Notes: generated from the sequence alone by a model not told the origin. Shown: positions 1-7,984, counted from the first letter of the stretch. The stretch: 54,586 bases of DNA from Flavobacterium hydatis (GCF_000737695.1 NZ_JPRM01000025.1:1-54586), one strand, 5' to 3'. Made by a program: numbers and translations.

Positions 1-13
1 GTTAATATTATTA

Positions 14-21
14 TATATTTG
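14..21 (+). promoter_or_regulatory. Promoter -7 element of first OMP gene
   Basis: TATATTTG matches the Bacteroidota -7 consensus TAnnTTTG, 30 bases before the first barrel gene. The -33 element would lie at or beyond the window edge, so only this half can be seen. Confidence 0.55.
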
Positions 22-51
22 TAGTATTAATATTATGAAAAATAATAAATC

Positions 52-660
52 ATGAAAAAAATTATTTTAACTGCAGTAGCAGTATTTGGATTTACGTTCG
101 CAAATGCACAAGAGGTTAAGTTTGGAGTAAAAGGAGGGATTAACCTTTCTACTTTAACAGGAGATGTTGATGATGCTTCTTCAAAAGTTGGTTTCCAGGT
201 TGGAGGTTTTGCAGAAATAAAATTATCAGATAAATTCTTCGTACAACCTGAGCTTTTATATTCTGCTCAAGGAACTAAAACTGAAATGTCTGGAGGAGAG
301 TATTTTGAAAAGAATAACCTTAAGTTAGGTTACATAAATGTGCCAGTTATGGCAAAATATTATGTTGCTGATAAATTTAGTTTAGAGGCTGGTCCTCAGA
401 TTGGTTTTTTAGTAAGTGCTAAAAACGATTATTCATTTTCTGTACTTGGATTAAATGGATCAGAAAAAATTGATGTAAAAGATAATTTGAAATCTATTGA
501 TTTTGGAGTAAACTTTGGTGCAGGATATGACTTTACCGAAAATATTTCAGCAGGAGTTAGATATAATTTAGGTTTATCTAATATTCTTGAAAATGAAGCT
601 GGTGATAATTTTAAACAAAAAAATAGCGTATTTTCTTTATCAGTAGGATATAAGTTCTAA
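52..660 (+). CDS. Outer-membrane beta-barrel protein, PorT/OMP_b-brl_2 family (paralog 1)
   Basis: The 202-residue product starts with a Sec signal peptide (about residues 1-19, ending ANAQ before EVKFG). The rest alternates short amphipathic strands and variable loops, as expected of an 8-stranded outer-membrane barrel of the PorT-like PF13568 family. Conserved blocks shared with its three neighbours include KFGVKGGINLST, VGFQVGGFAEIK, QPELLYSAQG, YYVADKFSLEAGPQIGFL and the C-terminal SLSVGYKF, whose final Phe is the usual barrel-insertion signal. It is first of four tandem copies and has its own promoter and terminator. Substrate or binding function is unknown; small barrels of this family may be structural, adhesive or small-molecule channels. 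Confidence 0.9.
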   Translation: MKKIILTAVAVFGFTFANAQEVKFGVKGGINLSTLTGDVDDASSKVGFQVGGFAEIKLSDKFFVQPELLYSAQGTKTEMSGGEYFEKNNLKLGYINVPVMAKYYVADKFSLEAGPQIGFLVSAKNDYSFSVLGLNGSEKIDVKDNLKSIDFGVNFGAGYDFTENISAGVRYNLGLSNILENEAGDNFKQKNSVFSLSVGYKF

Positions 661-681
661 AACTATTTTAAGCACGTTTTT

Positions 682-717
682 AAAAACCTTTCATGATTTA
701 TTTATGAGAGGTTTTTT
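682..717 (+). terminator. Rho-independent terminator after OMP paralog 1
   Basis: An inverted repeat built on AAAACCT...AGGTTTT with a short central loop is followed by seven T residues, just after the stop codon of the first barrel gene. Confidence 0.8.
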
Positions 718-771
718 TAATTTATAAGTTTTTTAGTAATAATTTTTAGTAAGCCTAAAAAATAATTAGCA

Positions 772-802
772 TCACTAAATTTAGTGAGAAAAACAGTAAT
801 AA
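772..802. repeat. 31-bp repeat copy 1 with 16-bp palindrome (candidate operator)
   Basis: The perfect palindrome TCACTAAATTTAGTGA (772-787), followed by 15 conserved bases, recurs identically at 2542-2572. Both copies begin exactly 168 bp before the ATG of the downstream barrel gene (paralogs 2 and 4). Paralog 3 has no copy in its upstream region. The symmetry suggests a dimeric regulator site, but no regulator is identified. Confidence 0.6.
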
Positions 803-881
803 CATTCTTCTTTTCAATGACATAAAGAAAAGAAATAGAATTTCGTGTTTTTGTTGAATTTTCAATTTTTTTATGATTTTA

Positions 882-912
882 TTGGATTTTCGTTTACGCT
901 TTTTTACGTTTG
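882..912 (+). promoter_or_regulatory. Promoter of OMP paralog 2
   Basis: TTG at 882-884, a 20-bp spacer and TACGTTTG at 905-912 fit the Bacteroidota housekeeping promoter. The start codon follows 27 bases later. Confidence 0.75.
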
Positions 913-939
913 CCGCTTAAACCTTAACATAATACAAAA

Positions 940-1551
940 ATGAAAAAAATTACTTTATCAATTGTTGCTGTTTTAGCATTTGGATTCGCAAATGCACAAG
1001 AAGTTAAATTTGGTGTAAAAGGAGGGGTTAACCTTTCTACTTTTACAGGAGATGTTAAAGATGTTTCATCAAAAGTTGGTTTCCAAGTTGGTGGTTTCGC
1101 TGAAATTAAATTAACTGAGAAATTCTCTATTCAACCTGAGCTTTTATACTCTTTACAAGGTGCAAAACTTGATCAAACTGAAGAGGGGTACAGATTTGAA
1201 AGCACTGATAAATTTTCGTATTTAAATATTCCAGTAATGGCGAAATATTATGTTGCTGAAAAATTTAGTTTAGAAGCTGGTCCACAAATTGGTTTTTTAT
1301 TAAGTGCTAAATCTGATTTTACAGAAACTGATGATATTTTTGGAGCTGTCTCTGGTGATGAAGATGTTAAAGATCTTTATAAATCAATTGATTTCGGAGT
1401 AAATTTTGGTGCTGGATATGATTTTACTGAAAATCTTTCTGCTGGTCTTAGATATAATTTAGGTTTATCTAATATCGCTGATTTTGGTGAAGGTAACAAT
1501 ACTAAAGTTAAAAACAGTGTTTTCTCTTTATCAGTAGGATATAAATTCTAA
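940..1551 (+). CDS. Outer-membrane beta-barrel protein, PorT/OMP_b-brl_2 family (paralog 2)
   Basis: This 203-residue protein has a signal peptide ending FANAQ and the same barrel framework as paralog 1 (KFGVKGGVNLSTFTGDV, VGFQVGGFAEIKL, QPELLYSLQG, SLEAGPQIGFLLSAK, SIDFGVNFGAGYDFTENLSAGLRYNLGLSNI, SLSVGYKF). Differences cluster in the segments expected to be extracellular loops (about residues 75-92, 127-145 and 180-192). The strands are nearly unchanged, pointing to recent duplication with loop diversification. The start at 940 is set by the signal peptide and by the promoter 27 bases upstream. Function beyond outer-membrane localisation cannot be assigned. Confidence 0.9.
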   Translation: MKKITLSIVAVLAFGFANAQEVKFGVKGGVNLSTFTGDVKDVSSKVGFQVGGFAEIKLTEKFSIQPELLYSLQGAKLDQTEEGYRFESTDKFSYLNIPVMAKYYVAEKFSLEAGPQIGFLLSAKSDFTETDDIFGAVSGDEDVKDLYKSIDFGVNFGAGYDFTENLSAGLRYNLGLSNIADFGEGNNTKVKNSVFSLSVGYKF

Positions 1552-1606
1552 TAACTACATTAGAATTCTATTAAGATATTCTTAATTTGACTTTTTACAA
1601 TTTAGT

Positions 1607-1641
1607 AACCCTTATATAGAAATATGTAAGGGTTGTTTTTT
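1607..1641 (+). terminator. Terminator after OMP paralog 2
   Basis: AACCCTTATAT pairs with ATATGTAAGGGTT (one G-T wobble) and is followed by GTTTTTT. An almost identical hairpin follows paralog 3, so the terminator was duplicated with the gene. Confidence 0.85.
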
Positions 1642-1683
1642 ATGTACAATTGAAGGTTATTAGTGTAGAGATATAAATATTAT

Positions 1684-1717
1684 TTGTAGGAATTTTAATT
1701 GTATTTGATTACGTTTG
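1684..1717 (+). promoter_or_regulatory. Promoter of OMP paralog 3
   Basis: TACGTTTG at 1710-1717 is identical to the -7 element of paralog 2. TTG at 1684-1686 gives a 23-bp spacer, at the long end of the usual range. Confidence 0.65.
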
Positions 1718-1745
1718 CCGTATAAAAATTAACATAAAAATAAAA

Positions 1746-2351
1746 ATGAAAAAAATTACTTTATCGATTATTGCTGTTTTAGCATTTGGGTTTGCTAATG
1801 CGCAAGAGGTTAAATTTGGATTAAAAGGAGGAATTAACCTTTCTACTTTTACAGGAGATGTTGGATCTACATCTACTAGAGTTGGTTTTCAGGTGGGTGG
1901 TTTTGCAGAAATTAAAGTGACAGATAAATTTTCTGTTCAACCTGAGCTTCTATATTCAGCACAAGGGGCTAAAGAAAAAGGAGGAGTTGATGTAAATGGT
2001 GATATGCAATCTGCTGAGGTAATTTATAAATTAGGATATATAAATGTGCCTATCATGGCAAAATATTATGTAGCTCCAAAATTTAGTTTAGAAGCAGGAC
2101 CTCAGGTAGGATTTCTTACTAGTTCAAAAGCTGAAGCTAAAATTTTAGGTTTTTCAAAAGAAGTCGACATGGAAGATGCAGTAAAGTCTATTGATTTTGG
2201 CCTAAATTTTGGGGCAGGTTACGATTTTACTGAAAATTTTTCTGCTGGAGTTAGGTATAATTTAGGTCTTTCTGATATTAATAATGAAAAAGATTCTACT
2301 AATAAAATTCATAATAGTGTATTCTCTTTATCAGTAGGATATAAGTTCTAA
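1746..2351 (+). CDS. Outer-membrane beta-barrel protein, PorT/OMP_b-brl_2 family (paralog 3)
   Basis: The 201-residue product has a signal peptide ending FANAQ and the family's conserved strand motifs (VGFQVGGFAEIK, QPELLYSAQGAK, YINVPIMAKYYV, FSLEAGPQVGFL, SIDFGLNFGAGYDFTENFSAGVRYNLGLSDI, SLSVGYKF). The signal peptide is nearly identical to that of paralog 2. The loop around residues 80-95 (EKGGVDVNGDMQSAEV) is unlike the other copies. Its upstream region is short (194 bp) and lacks the palindrome found ahead of paralogs 2 and 4, so its expression may be controlled differently. Substrate unknown. Confidence 0.9.
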   Translation: MKKITLSIIAVLAFGFANAQEVKFGLKGGINLSTFTGDVGSTSTRVGFQVGGFAEIKVTDKFSVQPELLYSAQGAKEKGGVDVNGDMQSAEVIYKLGYINVPIMAKYYVAPKFSLEAGPQVGFLTSSKAEAKILGFSKEVDMEDAVKSIDFGLNFGAGYDFTENFSAGVRYNLGLSDINNEKDSTNKIHNSVFSLSVGYKF

Positions 2352-2408
2352 TAACTATTTTATAATTCTACTTTAAGATATTCTTATTTTGACTTTTTAC
2401 AACTTCGC

Positions 2409-2444
2409 AACCCTTATATAGAAATATGTAAGGGTTGTTTTTTT
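2409..2444 (+). terminator. Terminator after OMP paralog 3
   Basis: The hairpin AACCCTTATAT...ATATGTAAGGGTT followed by seven or more T residues is nearly the same as the one after paralog 2. Confidence 0.85.
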
Positions 2445-2541
2445 ATGAATGATTGAAGTTGAGTTTGTTATTTGTTGAGAATAAATCCTGTTTATAGGTT
2501 TTTTATGGTTAATTATTGAGGTGTTTAAAATAAAATCAACT

Positions 2542-2572
2542 TCACTAAATTTAGTGAGAAAAACAGTAATAA
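2542..2572. repeat. 31-bp repeat copy 2 with 16-bp palindrome (candidate operator)
   Basis: This copy is identical over 31 bases to 772-802, with the palindrome at 2542-2557. It sits 168 bp before the ATG of paralog 4, the same distance as copy 1 from paralog 2, while the intervening sequence has diverged. Confidence 0.6.
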
Positions 2573-2650
2573 TAAGCCTTAAGTCAGTGTTGTATAGTCA
2601 AGAAAGTATAAGAGTTAGAGTTTTTAGATAAGTTTTTTTAATCCGAATTT

Positions 2651-2681
2651 TTGGAATTTAAAGCGCTGTTTTCTAGGTTTG
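2651..2681 (+). promoter_or_regulatory. Promoter of OMP paralog 4
   Basis: TTG at 2651-2653, a 20-bp spacer and TAGGTTTG at 2674-2681 match the Bacteroidota consensus with the same geometry as the paralog 2 promoter. Confidence 0.75.
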
Positions 2682-2709
2682 TCACCTAAAATTTAACATA
2701 ACTTAAAAA

Positions 2710-3282
2710 ATGAAAAAAATTATTTTATCTATGGTTGCGATTTTAGCATTTGGATTTGCAAATGCTCAAGAAACAAGATTTGGAGTAAAAGGAGGTCTTA
2801 ACCTAACAAATTTCACTGGTGGTTACGATACTAAATCTTTAGTTGGTTTTCATGTTGGAGGTTTTGCAGAGATTAAGGTTATGGATAAATTCTTTATTCA
2901 ACCAGAGCTTTTGTATTCTGCGCAAGGAGCAAAATTTGATAGCCCATTTGGAGATTATGATGCTAAATTAAATTATTTGAATATTCCTGTTTTGGCTAAA
3001 TATTATGTAACAAAAGAATTCTCAGTTGAGGCTGGTCCACAAATAGGTTTCTTATTGTCGGCTAAAACTGATGGCGAAGATGCTAAAGATTTCTATAAAT
3101 CTACAGATATAGGTTTCAATTTAGGAGCTGGATATAATTTTACTGAAAATTTATCAGTAGGTATTCGTTATACTGTTGGTTTATCCGGTGTTGCTGATAG
3201 AGGTGATTATCAAGATTTAGAAGATTATTATGATAGTGCTAAAAATAGTGTTTTGGCTTTATCGCTAGGATATAAATTCTAA
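2710..3282 (+). CDS. Outer-membrane beta-barrel protein, PorT/OMP_b-brl_2 family (paralog 4)
   Basis: At 190 residues this is the shortest and most divergent of the four tandem barrels, but it keeps the signal peptide (ends FANAQ), VGFHVGGFAEIK, QPELLYSAQGAK, YLNIPVLAKYYV, EAGPQIGFLLSAK and a C-terminal LSLGYKF. Strand-end differences (for example LALSLGYKF instead of FSLSVGYKF) suggest that it split off earliest or escaped later sequence homogenisation. It has its own promoter and a strong terminator before the recombinase gene. Function beyond outer-membrane localisation is unknown. Confidence 0.9.
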   Translation: MKKIILSMVAILAFGFANAQETRFGVKGGLNLTNFTGGYDTKSLVGFHVGGFAEIKVMDKFFIQPELLYSAQGAKFDSPFGDYDAKLNYLNIPVLAKYYVTKEFSVEAGPQIGFLLSAKTDGEDAKDFYKSTDIGFNLGAGYNFTENLSVGIRYTVGLSGVADRGDYQDLEDYYDSAKNSVLALSLGYKF

Positions 3283-3307
3283 TTTCATTTTTTTGAATAG
3301 ATACATT

Positions 3308-3338
3308 AAAACCTTCTGCCATGGTAGAAGGTTTTTTT
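3308..3338 (+). terminator. Terminator after OMP paralog 4
   Basis: The near-perfect hairpin AAACCTTCTGCC / GGTAGAAGGTTT is followed by seven T residues. Confidence 0.85.
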
Positions 3339-3366
3339 ATGATTAAAAAATGCTTTCCTTTGTTTT

Positions 3367-4263
3367 ATGAACTGGACCCGCTATATAAAAGAATATCAAT
3401 CCTATCTTAAGATAGAACGTGGTTTGTCTAAAAACACAATCGAAAACTATGTTTTTGATATTGAGCGTCTATGTCTTTTCTTAGTTCAAAATAAAATTGA
3501 GGTTTCTCCAATACAAATTAATGAAGAAACAGTTCAGGATTTTATTTATTCAGTTTCCAAAGAAGTTAATCCGCGTTCTCAGGCTCGAATTATTTCTGGC
3601 TTAAAGAGTTTTTTTAATTATTTGATATTCGAAGATTATCGCAATAATAGCCCTTTAGAGCTTATAGAATCTCCTAAAACAGGGAGGAAATTACCTGATA
3701 CTTTATCTGTTGATGATATTGATAGACTTATTGCTGCAATAGATTTGAGTTCTAATGAAGGGGAACGAAATCGTGCTATGTTAGAAACTTTATATGGCTG
3801 TGGACTTAGGGTTTCGGAATTAGTTGCTCTAAAAATATCTGATTTATTTTTTGAAGAAGGATTCATAAAAATTACCGGAAAAGGAAATAAAGAGCGTTTT
3901 GTTCCTATTGGAGAATCAACACAAAAATATATTTTACTATACGTTAATTTAGTTCGGTCACACTTAAACATTAAAAAAGGGTTTGAAGATACTTTATTTT
4001 TAAATCGAAGAGGAAGTCAGTTAACCCGAGCCATGATTTTTACAATTATCAAAGATTTGGCTTTCAGGATTGGTTTAAATAAGAGCATAAGTCCGCATAC
4101 TTTAAGACATTCTTTTGCGACACATTTACTAGAGAATGGTGCTGATTTGCGATCGATACAATTAATGTTAGGACATGAATCTATTACTACAACCGAAATA
4201 TATGTTCATTTAGACAGAACATATTTAACACAGGTAATTCATACTTTTCATCCGAGAAAGTAA
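3367..4263 (+). CDS. xerD: Tyrosine recombinase XerC/XerD (chromosome dimer resolution)
   Basis: This 298-residue tyrosine recombinase has the normal XerC/D length. An N-terminal SAM-like core-binding domain (about 1-90) is followed by the catalytic domain. The catalytic set is complete: R148 (GLRVSEL), K172 (TGKGNKER), H244 and R247 (SPHTLRHSF), H270 (LGHESITTT) and nucleophile Y279 (EIYVHLDR). Such proteins resolve chromosome dimers at dif with FtsK. There is no att site, cargo or excisionase nearby, so a housekeeping role is more likely than a mobile-element integrase. XerC versus XerD cannot be settled from one copy, but the ending (YLTQVIHTFHPR) resembles XerD-type proteins of this phylum. 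Confidence 0.88.
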   Translation: MNWTRYIKEYQSYLKIERGLSKNTIENYVFDIERLCLFLVQNKIEVSPIQINEETVQDFIYSVSKEVNPRSQARIISGLKSFFNYLIFEDYRNNSPLELIESPKTGRKLPDTLSVDDIDRLIAAIDLSSNEGERNRAMLETLYGCGLRVSELVALKISDLFFEEGFIKITGKGNKERFVPIGESTQKYILLYVNLVRSHLNIKKGFEDTLFLNRRGSQLTRAMIFTIIKDLAFRIGLNKSISPHTLRHSFATHLLENGADLRSIQLMLGHESITTTEIYVHLDRTYLTQVIHTFHPRK

Positions 4264-4471
4264 AATTTTGGCTAAAATATTTTAGATGATTTTATTTTTG
4301 TCTTAAAAAAATTAATATCTTGGAGGTGTATTGTATGTAAAAAAGAGAATTTGTTCTCGTACTTATAATAAGCGATAAAAAAACGAAACTGATATGTTTT
4401 TTTAAGCCTTAAATAATAGTATCAATTTTGTCCTATTCTTGATAAAATGGTCAACTTATACAGACACAATT

Positions 4472-5995
4472 ATGGTTTTTGATTTATATGAAGATGAAAA
4501 TTGTCAGAAGTTGAATAACTTTTACAAAAAACTATTTGCCGAAATTCCCGATTTAATTTTTCAATTTATTATCGATGTAGATAATACATATTCTTTCCCT
4601 TTGGTTAGTAAAGCCATGGAAGAGATTTTTGAATTGCCTACAAATGAATTTTCAAATCGAAGCAAATTTGCGATGTATGAAAGAGTACATCCAGAAGATA
4701 GACACATGTTTATCACTTCATTATCTAAAGCCAGAAAAACGCTAACACCTTGGGAAGTAGAGTTTCGGGTAGTCTTGCCTAAAAAAGGAATTCGCTGGCT
4801 TAAAGTTTGTGCTAAATCGGAGGATTCTCTTGATGGACAGGTTAGTTTCTACGGACGAATTTCGGATGTAACCGATATAAAAGATCAGGAACTTAAACTC
4901 AAAATATCAGAAGAACGTTTCCAATTTGCTTTAGATGCTTCTACTGTTGGTGTTTGGGATTGGGATATGGTCACAAATAGGGTTTTTTATTCGTCTTTAT
5001 CCTTAAAGATTTTAGAATTAGAATCGAATGATATTTTTGATGATCCAGAGCGTTGGGATAAAATCGTGCATCCAGATGATTTGCCTAAATATTACTCGGA
5101 TATTCGTGAGCATTTTGATAATAAAATACCTTATTATGAAAATTATCATCGCGTATTAACTTCTAGTGGTAAGTATAAGTGGATTCTCGATCGGGGAAAA
5201 GTTATCGAAAGAGATCCAAACGGAAAACCTTTGAGAGTTCTTGGTACGCATACCGATGTTTCGTATCAAAAAGAAAAAGAGTTAGAACTCATTAAAACAA
5301 TGAAATTGTTTAGCGATCAAAACAGCCGATTGCTTAATTTTTCTCATATTGTATCTCATAATTTAAATACACAAGCTGGTAATATTAAGAGTATTCTTGA
5401 TTTTATTGATGAGGATCATAGTAAAGAAACTATTGATGAAATGTTGGTTCATTTAAGAACGGTTTCTAATGATTTAAATGATACTATTTCTAATTTAACT
5501 CAGATTGTACAGATACAGAGTAATCTCAATATAGTTATTAAACCACTTAAACTGGGTTATAGTATCGATAAGACAGTTTCTATAATCAAGGCCTTTAGTG
5601 CAAAAACAAAAATAACAATACTTAATAATGTACCCGATTATGTAACGATTAATTTTAACCCAGCTTATCTGGAAAGTGTTTTATTAAATTTTACGACGAA
5701 TGCTATAAAATATGCACATCCTGATAGAGCGCCTGTGGTTGAGTTTATTTTTGCAATTGAACCAGATGGTCGTAAAGCATTAAAAGTTAAAGATAACGGC
5801 ATTGGAATTGATCTGGAGCGCTATGGTGATTTGATATTCGGAATGTATAAAACCTTTCATAAACATAAAGAAGCTCGTGGTATAGGCTTGTATATTACAA
5901 AAAATCAAATAGAATCAATGAAAGGGGAAGTTTCTGTAGAAAGTATTGTTGGTGAAGGAACTGTATTTAAAATTATATTTAATGATGAGTTATAG
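4472..5995 (+). CDS. Cytosolic PAS-PAS sensor histidine kinase
   Basis: Taking the ATG at 4472 gives 507 residues; an in-frame TTG at 4439 would add 11. Two PAS domains lie at about residues 15-140 and 148-268, the second of the PAS_3 type (HPDD, W-containing PAC end, GTHTDVS). A histidine-kinase module follows: H-box SHIVSHNLNTQAG with the phospho-acceptor His at about 296, N-box LLNFTTNAIKYA, G1 DNGIGI and G2 ARGIGLYI. There is no membrane segment, so it probably senses an intracellular signal or ligand through PAS. No response regulator lies beside it, so its partner is encoded elsewhere. The H-box SHNLN is a variant common in Bacteroidota kinases. Confidence 0.88.
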   Translation: MVFDLYEDENCQKLNNFYKKLFAEIPDLIFQFIIDVDNTYSFPLVSKAMEEIFELPTNEFSNRSKFAMYERVHPEDRHMFITSLSKARKTLTPWEVEFRVVLPKKGIRWLKVCAKSEDSLDGQVSFYGRISDVTDIKDQELKLKISEERFQFALDASTVGVWDWDMVTNRVFYSSLSLKILELESNDIFDDPERWDKIVHPDDLPKYYSDIREHFDNKIPYYENYHRVLTSSGKYKWILDRGKVIERDPNGKPLRVLGTHTDVSYQKEKELELIKTMKLFSDQNSRLLNFSHIVSHNLNTQAGNIKSILDFIDEDHSKETIDEMLVHLRTVSNDLNDTISNLTQIVQIQSNLNIVIKPLKLGYSIDKTVSIIKAFSAKTKITILNNVPDYVTINFNPAYLESVLLNFTTNAIKYAHPDRAPVVEFIFAIEPDGRKALKVKDNGIGIDLERYGDLIFGMYKTFHKHKEARGIGLYITKNQIESMKGEVSVESIVGEGTVFKIIFNDEL

Positions 5996-5998
5996 CTG

Positions 5999-6086
5999 CA
6001 AAGGTTCTAAGGTACTAAGGTTCTGAGTGGCTAAGTTTTTAAGATTTTGATTTGCAAAGGTTCTGAGTGACTAAGATTCAAAGCGA
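5999..6086 (+). repeat. 8-nt-period degenerate repeats (CTAAGGTT-like)
   Basis: The region reads as octamers related to CTAAGGTT or CAAAGGTT (for example CAAAGGTT, CTAAGGTA, CTAAGGTT, CTGAGTGG, CTAAGTTT), then again from 6054. A similar series occurs at 50271-50306, and an A-rich version at 22655-22690. Confidence 0.6.
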
Positions 6087-6238
6087 GTGTAATACCAGCA
6101 AACTTGACTTTTTGGGCGGAGTCGAAGAATGCCCATCAACAACTCGGTAATTTTAGGGTAAGTTTGAGTTAATGAGATTGTAAAATATAATAGATTGGAG
6201 TATATACTCTATTTACTCTGAATTTACTCTAACAAAAA

Positions 6239-6280
6239 CTTTGCGAACTTTGCGTAAATCTTTGCATCCTTTGCGGTTAA
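6239..6280 (-). repeat. GCAAAG-type short repeats, inverted relative to the upstream block
   Basis: CTTTGCG, CTTTGCG, CTTTGCA and CTTTGCG recur at 9-12-nt spacing. Read on the minus strand they are GCAAAG units resembling the forward block at 5999-6086, so the spacer carries an inverted pair of repeat arrays. Confidence 0.55.
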
Positions 6281-6353
6281 ATAATTAAATAAGGATGTAT
6301 AGCTTAATTTTTCTTAACCTCTTAATGGTAAAAAAAAGGAAAAGTATTAAAAA

Positions 6354-6383
6354 TAAAAAACTCCTCGATTGAGGAGTTTTTTT
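6354..6383 (-). terminator. Terminator of rny
   Basis: ACTCCTC-GATT-GAGGAGT flanked by A and T tracts makes a near-symmetric hairpin 18 bases beyond the rny stop codon. It could also stop plus-strand transcription. Confidence 0.85.
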
Positions 6384-6400
6384 ATGATATAAAGAAGAGC

Positions 6401-7966
6401 TTATTTTGCAATATTTACTGCTCTTGTTTCTCGTATTACTGTTACTTTAACCTGACCTGGATAAGTCATTTCGGTTTGAATTTTTTGTGAGATATCAAAT
6501 GATAAACTTGCAGCATTATCATCAGATACTTTTTCGCTTTCTACAATTACACGAAGTTCTCTACCAGCTTGAATAGCGTAGGCATTTTTAACTCCATTAA
6601 ATCCGTAAGCTACTTCCTCAAGGTCTTTTAAACGTTGGATATAAGAATCTAATACTTGTCTTCTTGCACCAGGTCTTGCACCAGAAATAGCATCACAAAC
6701 CTGAACGATTGGCGATAATAGTGATTTCATTTCGATTTCGTCGTGATGCGCTCCAATTGCATTACAAACTTCTTCTTTCTCGCCATATTTCTCAGCCCAT
6801 TGCATACCTAATAGTGCGTGTGGTAAATCACTTTCTGTATCTGGAACTTTACCAATATCGTGAAGTAAACCAGCTCTTTTAGCTAGTTTTACGTTCAATC
6901 CTAATTCGGCAGCCATAATACCACACAATTTAGATACCTCTCTAGAGTGTTGTAATAAGTTCTGACCGTAAGAAGAACGATATTTCATACGTCCAACAAC
7001 TTTTATTAATTCTGGGTGTAAACCGTGAATTCCTAAGTCTATTACAGTACGTTTACCAACTTCAATGATTTCATCATCAATTTGTTTTGCAGTTTTAGCA
7101 ACAACTTCTTCGATACGAGCTGGGTGAATACGACCATCTGTAACTAATTTGTGTAATGCTAAACGAGCGATTTCTCTACGTACAGGATCAAAACAAGAAA
7201 GGATAATTGCTTCTGGAGTATCATCTACAATAATCTCAACACCAGTTGCAGCTTCTAGCGCACGGATGTTTCTACCTTCACGACCAATAATTCTTCCTTT
7301 TACATCATCCGATTCAATATTAAATACAGATACACAGTTTTCTACTGCTTCTTCTGTTCCAACTCTCTGGATTGTGTTAATGATAATTTTCTTAGCTTCT
7401 TGTTGTGCGGTAAGTTTTGCTTCTTCAATAGTGTCTTGAATATGAGACATTGCATTACTTTTTGCTTCTGCTTTTAAGCCTTCCATTAATTGGTTTTTAG
7501 CTTCTTCTGCAGAAAGACCTGAAATTACTTCTAATTGTTGTAATTGGCTTTTGTGTAATTTATCAACTTCAGCTTGTTTTTTGTCTAAAACCTCAATCTT
7601 ATTAGTGTATTCTTGTGTTTTAGCTTCGTAATCATCATTGGTTTTCTTCGCTTTTGATAATTCATTAGAAACTTGAGATTCTTTATCGCGAACTCTTTTT
7701 TCTACTTCGGCTACTTTTTTATCTCTTGCAAGAATTACTTGTTCGTGTTCTGATTTTAATTCAATAAACTTTTCTTTTGCTTGAAGAATTTTATCTTTTT
7801 TAATGTTTTCGGCTTCTAGATTAGCATCTTTTAAAATCGATGCAGCTTCTTTTTTTGAGTTCTTGATTAAATTGGAAATATTGCTTTTTTCGATGATTTT
7901 GGCTATCCCAAAACCTGCTGCAACACCTATAATTCCTGAAATAATGATCGTTATTATGCTGTCCAT
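6401..7966 (-). CDS. rny: Ribonuclease Y
   Basis: The 521-residue protein matches RNase Y throughout: an N-terminal transmembrane anchor (about 4-24), a long charged coiled coil (30-190), a KH RNA-binding domain (about 215-275, GRIIGREGRNIRALE) and an HD hydrolase domain whose metal-binding HD is H369-D370 in LLHDIGK. RNase Y is a membrane-tethered endoribonuclease that initiates mRNA decay. It is the last gene of a minus-strand cluster with a ZapB-like gene, zapA and 6S RNA, an arrangement common in Flavobacteria. The start ATG at 7966 is fixed by the membrane anchor. A hairpin terminator follows. Confidence 0.96.
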   Translation of the reverse strand: MDSIITIIISGIIGVAAGFGIAKIIEKSNISNLIKNSKKEAASILKDANLEAENIKKDKILQAKEKFIELKSEHEQVILARDKKVAEVEKRVRDKESQVSNELSKAKKTNDDYEAKTQEYTNKIEVLDKKQAEVDKLHKSQLQQLEVISGLSAEEAKNQLMEGLKAEAKSNAMSHIQDTIEEAKLTAQQEAKKIIINTIQRVGTEEAVENCVSVFNIESDDVKGRIIGREGRNIRALEAATGVEIIVDDTPEAIILSCFDPVRREIARLALHKLVTDGRIHPARIEEVVAKTAKQIDDEIIEVGKRTVIDLGIHGLHPELIKVVGRMKYRSSYGQNLLQHSREVSKLCGIMAAELGLNVKLAKRAGLLHDIGKVPDTESDLPHALLGMQWAEKYGEKEEVCNAIGAHHDEIEMKSLLSPIVQVCDAISGARPGARRQVLDSYIQRLKDLEEVAYGFNGVKNAYAIQAGRELRVIVESEKVSDDNAASLSFDISQKIQTEMTYPGQVKVTVIRETRAVNIAK

Positions 7967-7984
7967 GTTTGTTAAAATTTATAT

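Larger units (their letters stand above)
2352..2709. other. 358-bp intergenic region before OMP paralog 4
   Basis: This spacer holds a terminator (2409-2444), the second copy of the 31-bp palindromic repeat (2542-2572) and a promoter (2651-2681). I see no coding sequence or RNA gene between them. Confidence 0.7.
5996..6400. other. 405-bp repeat-rich intergenic region
   Basis: This spacer between the kinase and rny holds two blocks of short-period repeats in opposite orientation (5999-6086 and 6239-6280) and the rny terminator (6354-6383). I find no gene or RNA in it. Neighbouring genes have no such repeats. Confidence 0.6.

Noticed and set aside
52..3282. Repeated blocks as a CRISPR-like or mobile repeat array
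   Set aside because: The repetition comes from four intact paralogous genes, with no fixed repeat-spacer pattern and no cas genes.
3367..4263. Tyrosine recombinase as a mobile-element integrase
   Set aside because: It has standard XerC/D length and no att repeats, cargo, excisionase or tRNA are nearby; a housekeeping role fits better.
4272..4285. CTAAAATATTTTAG palindrome after xerD as a terminator
   Set aside because: All-AT core without GC pairs; too weak to support a terminator call.
7149..7439. Plus-strand frame opposite rny
   Set aside because: It lies wholly inside the well-supported RNase Y gene and its translation shows no domain or signal.
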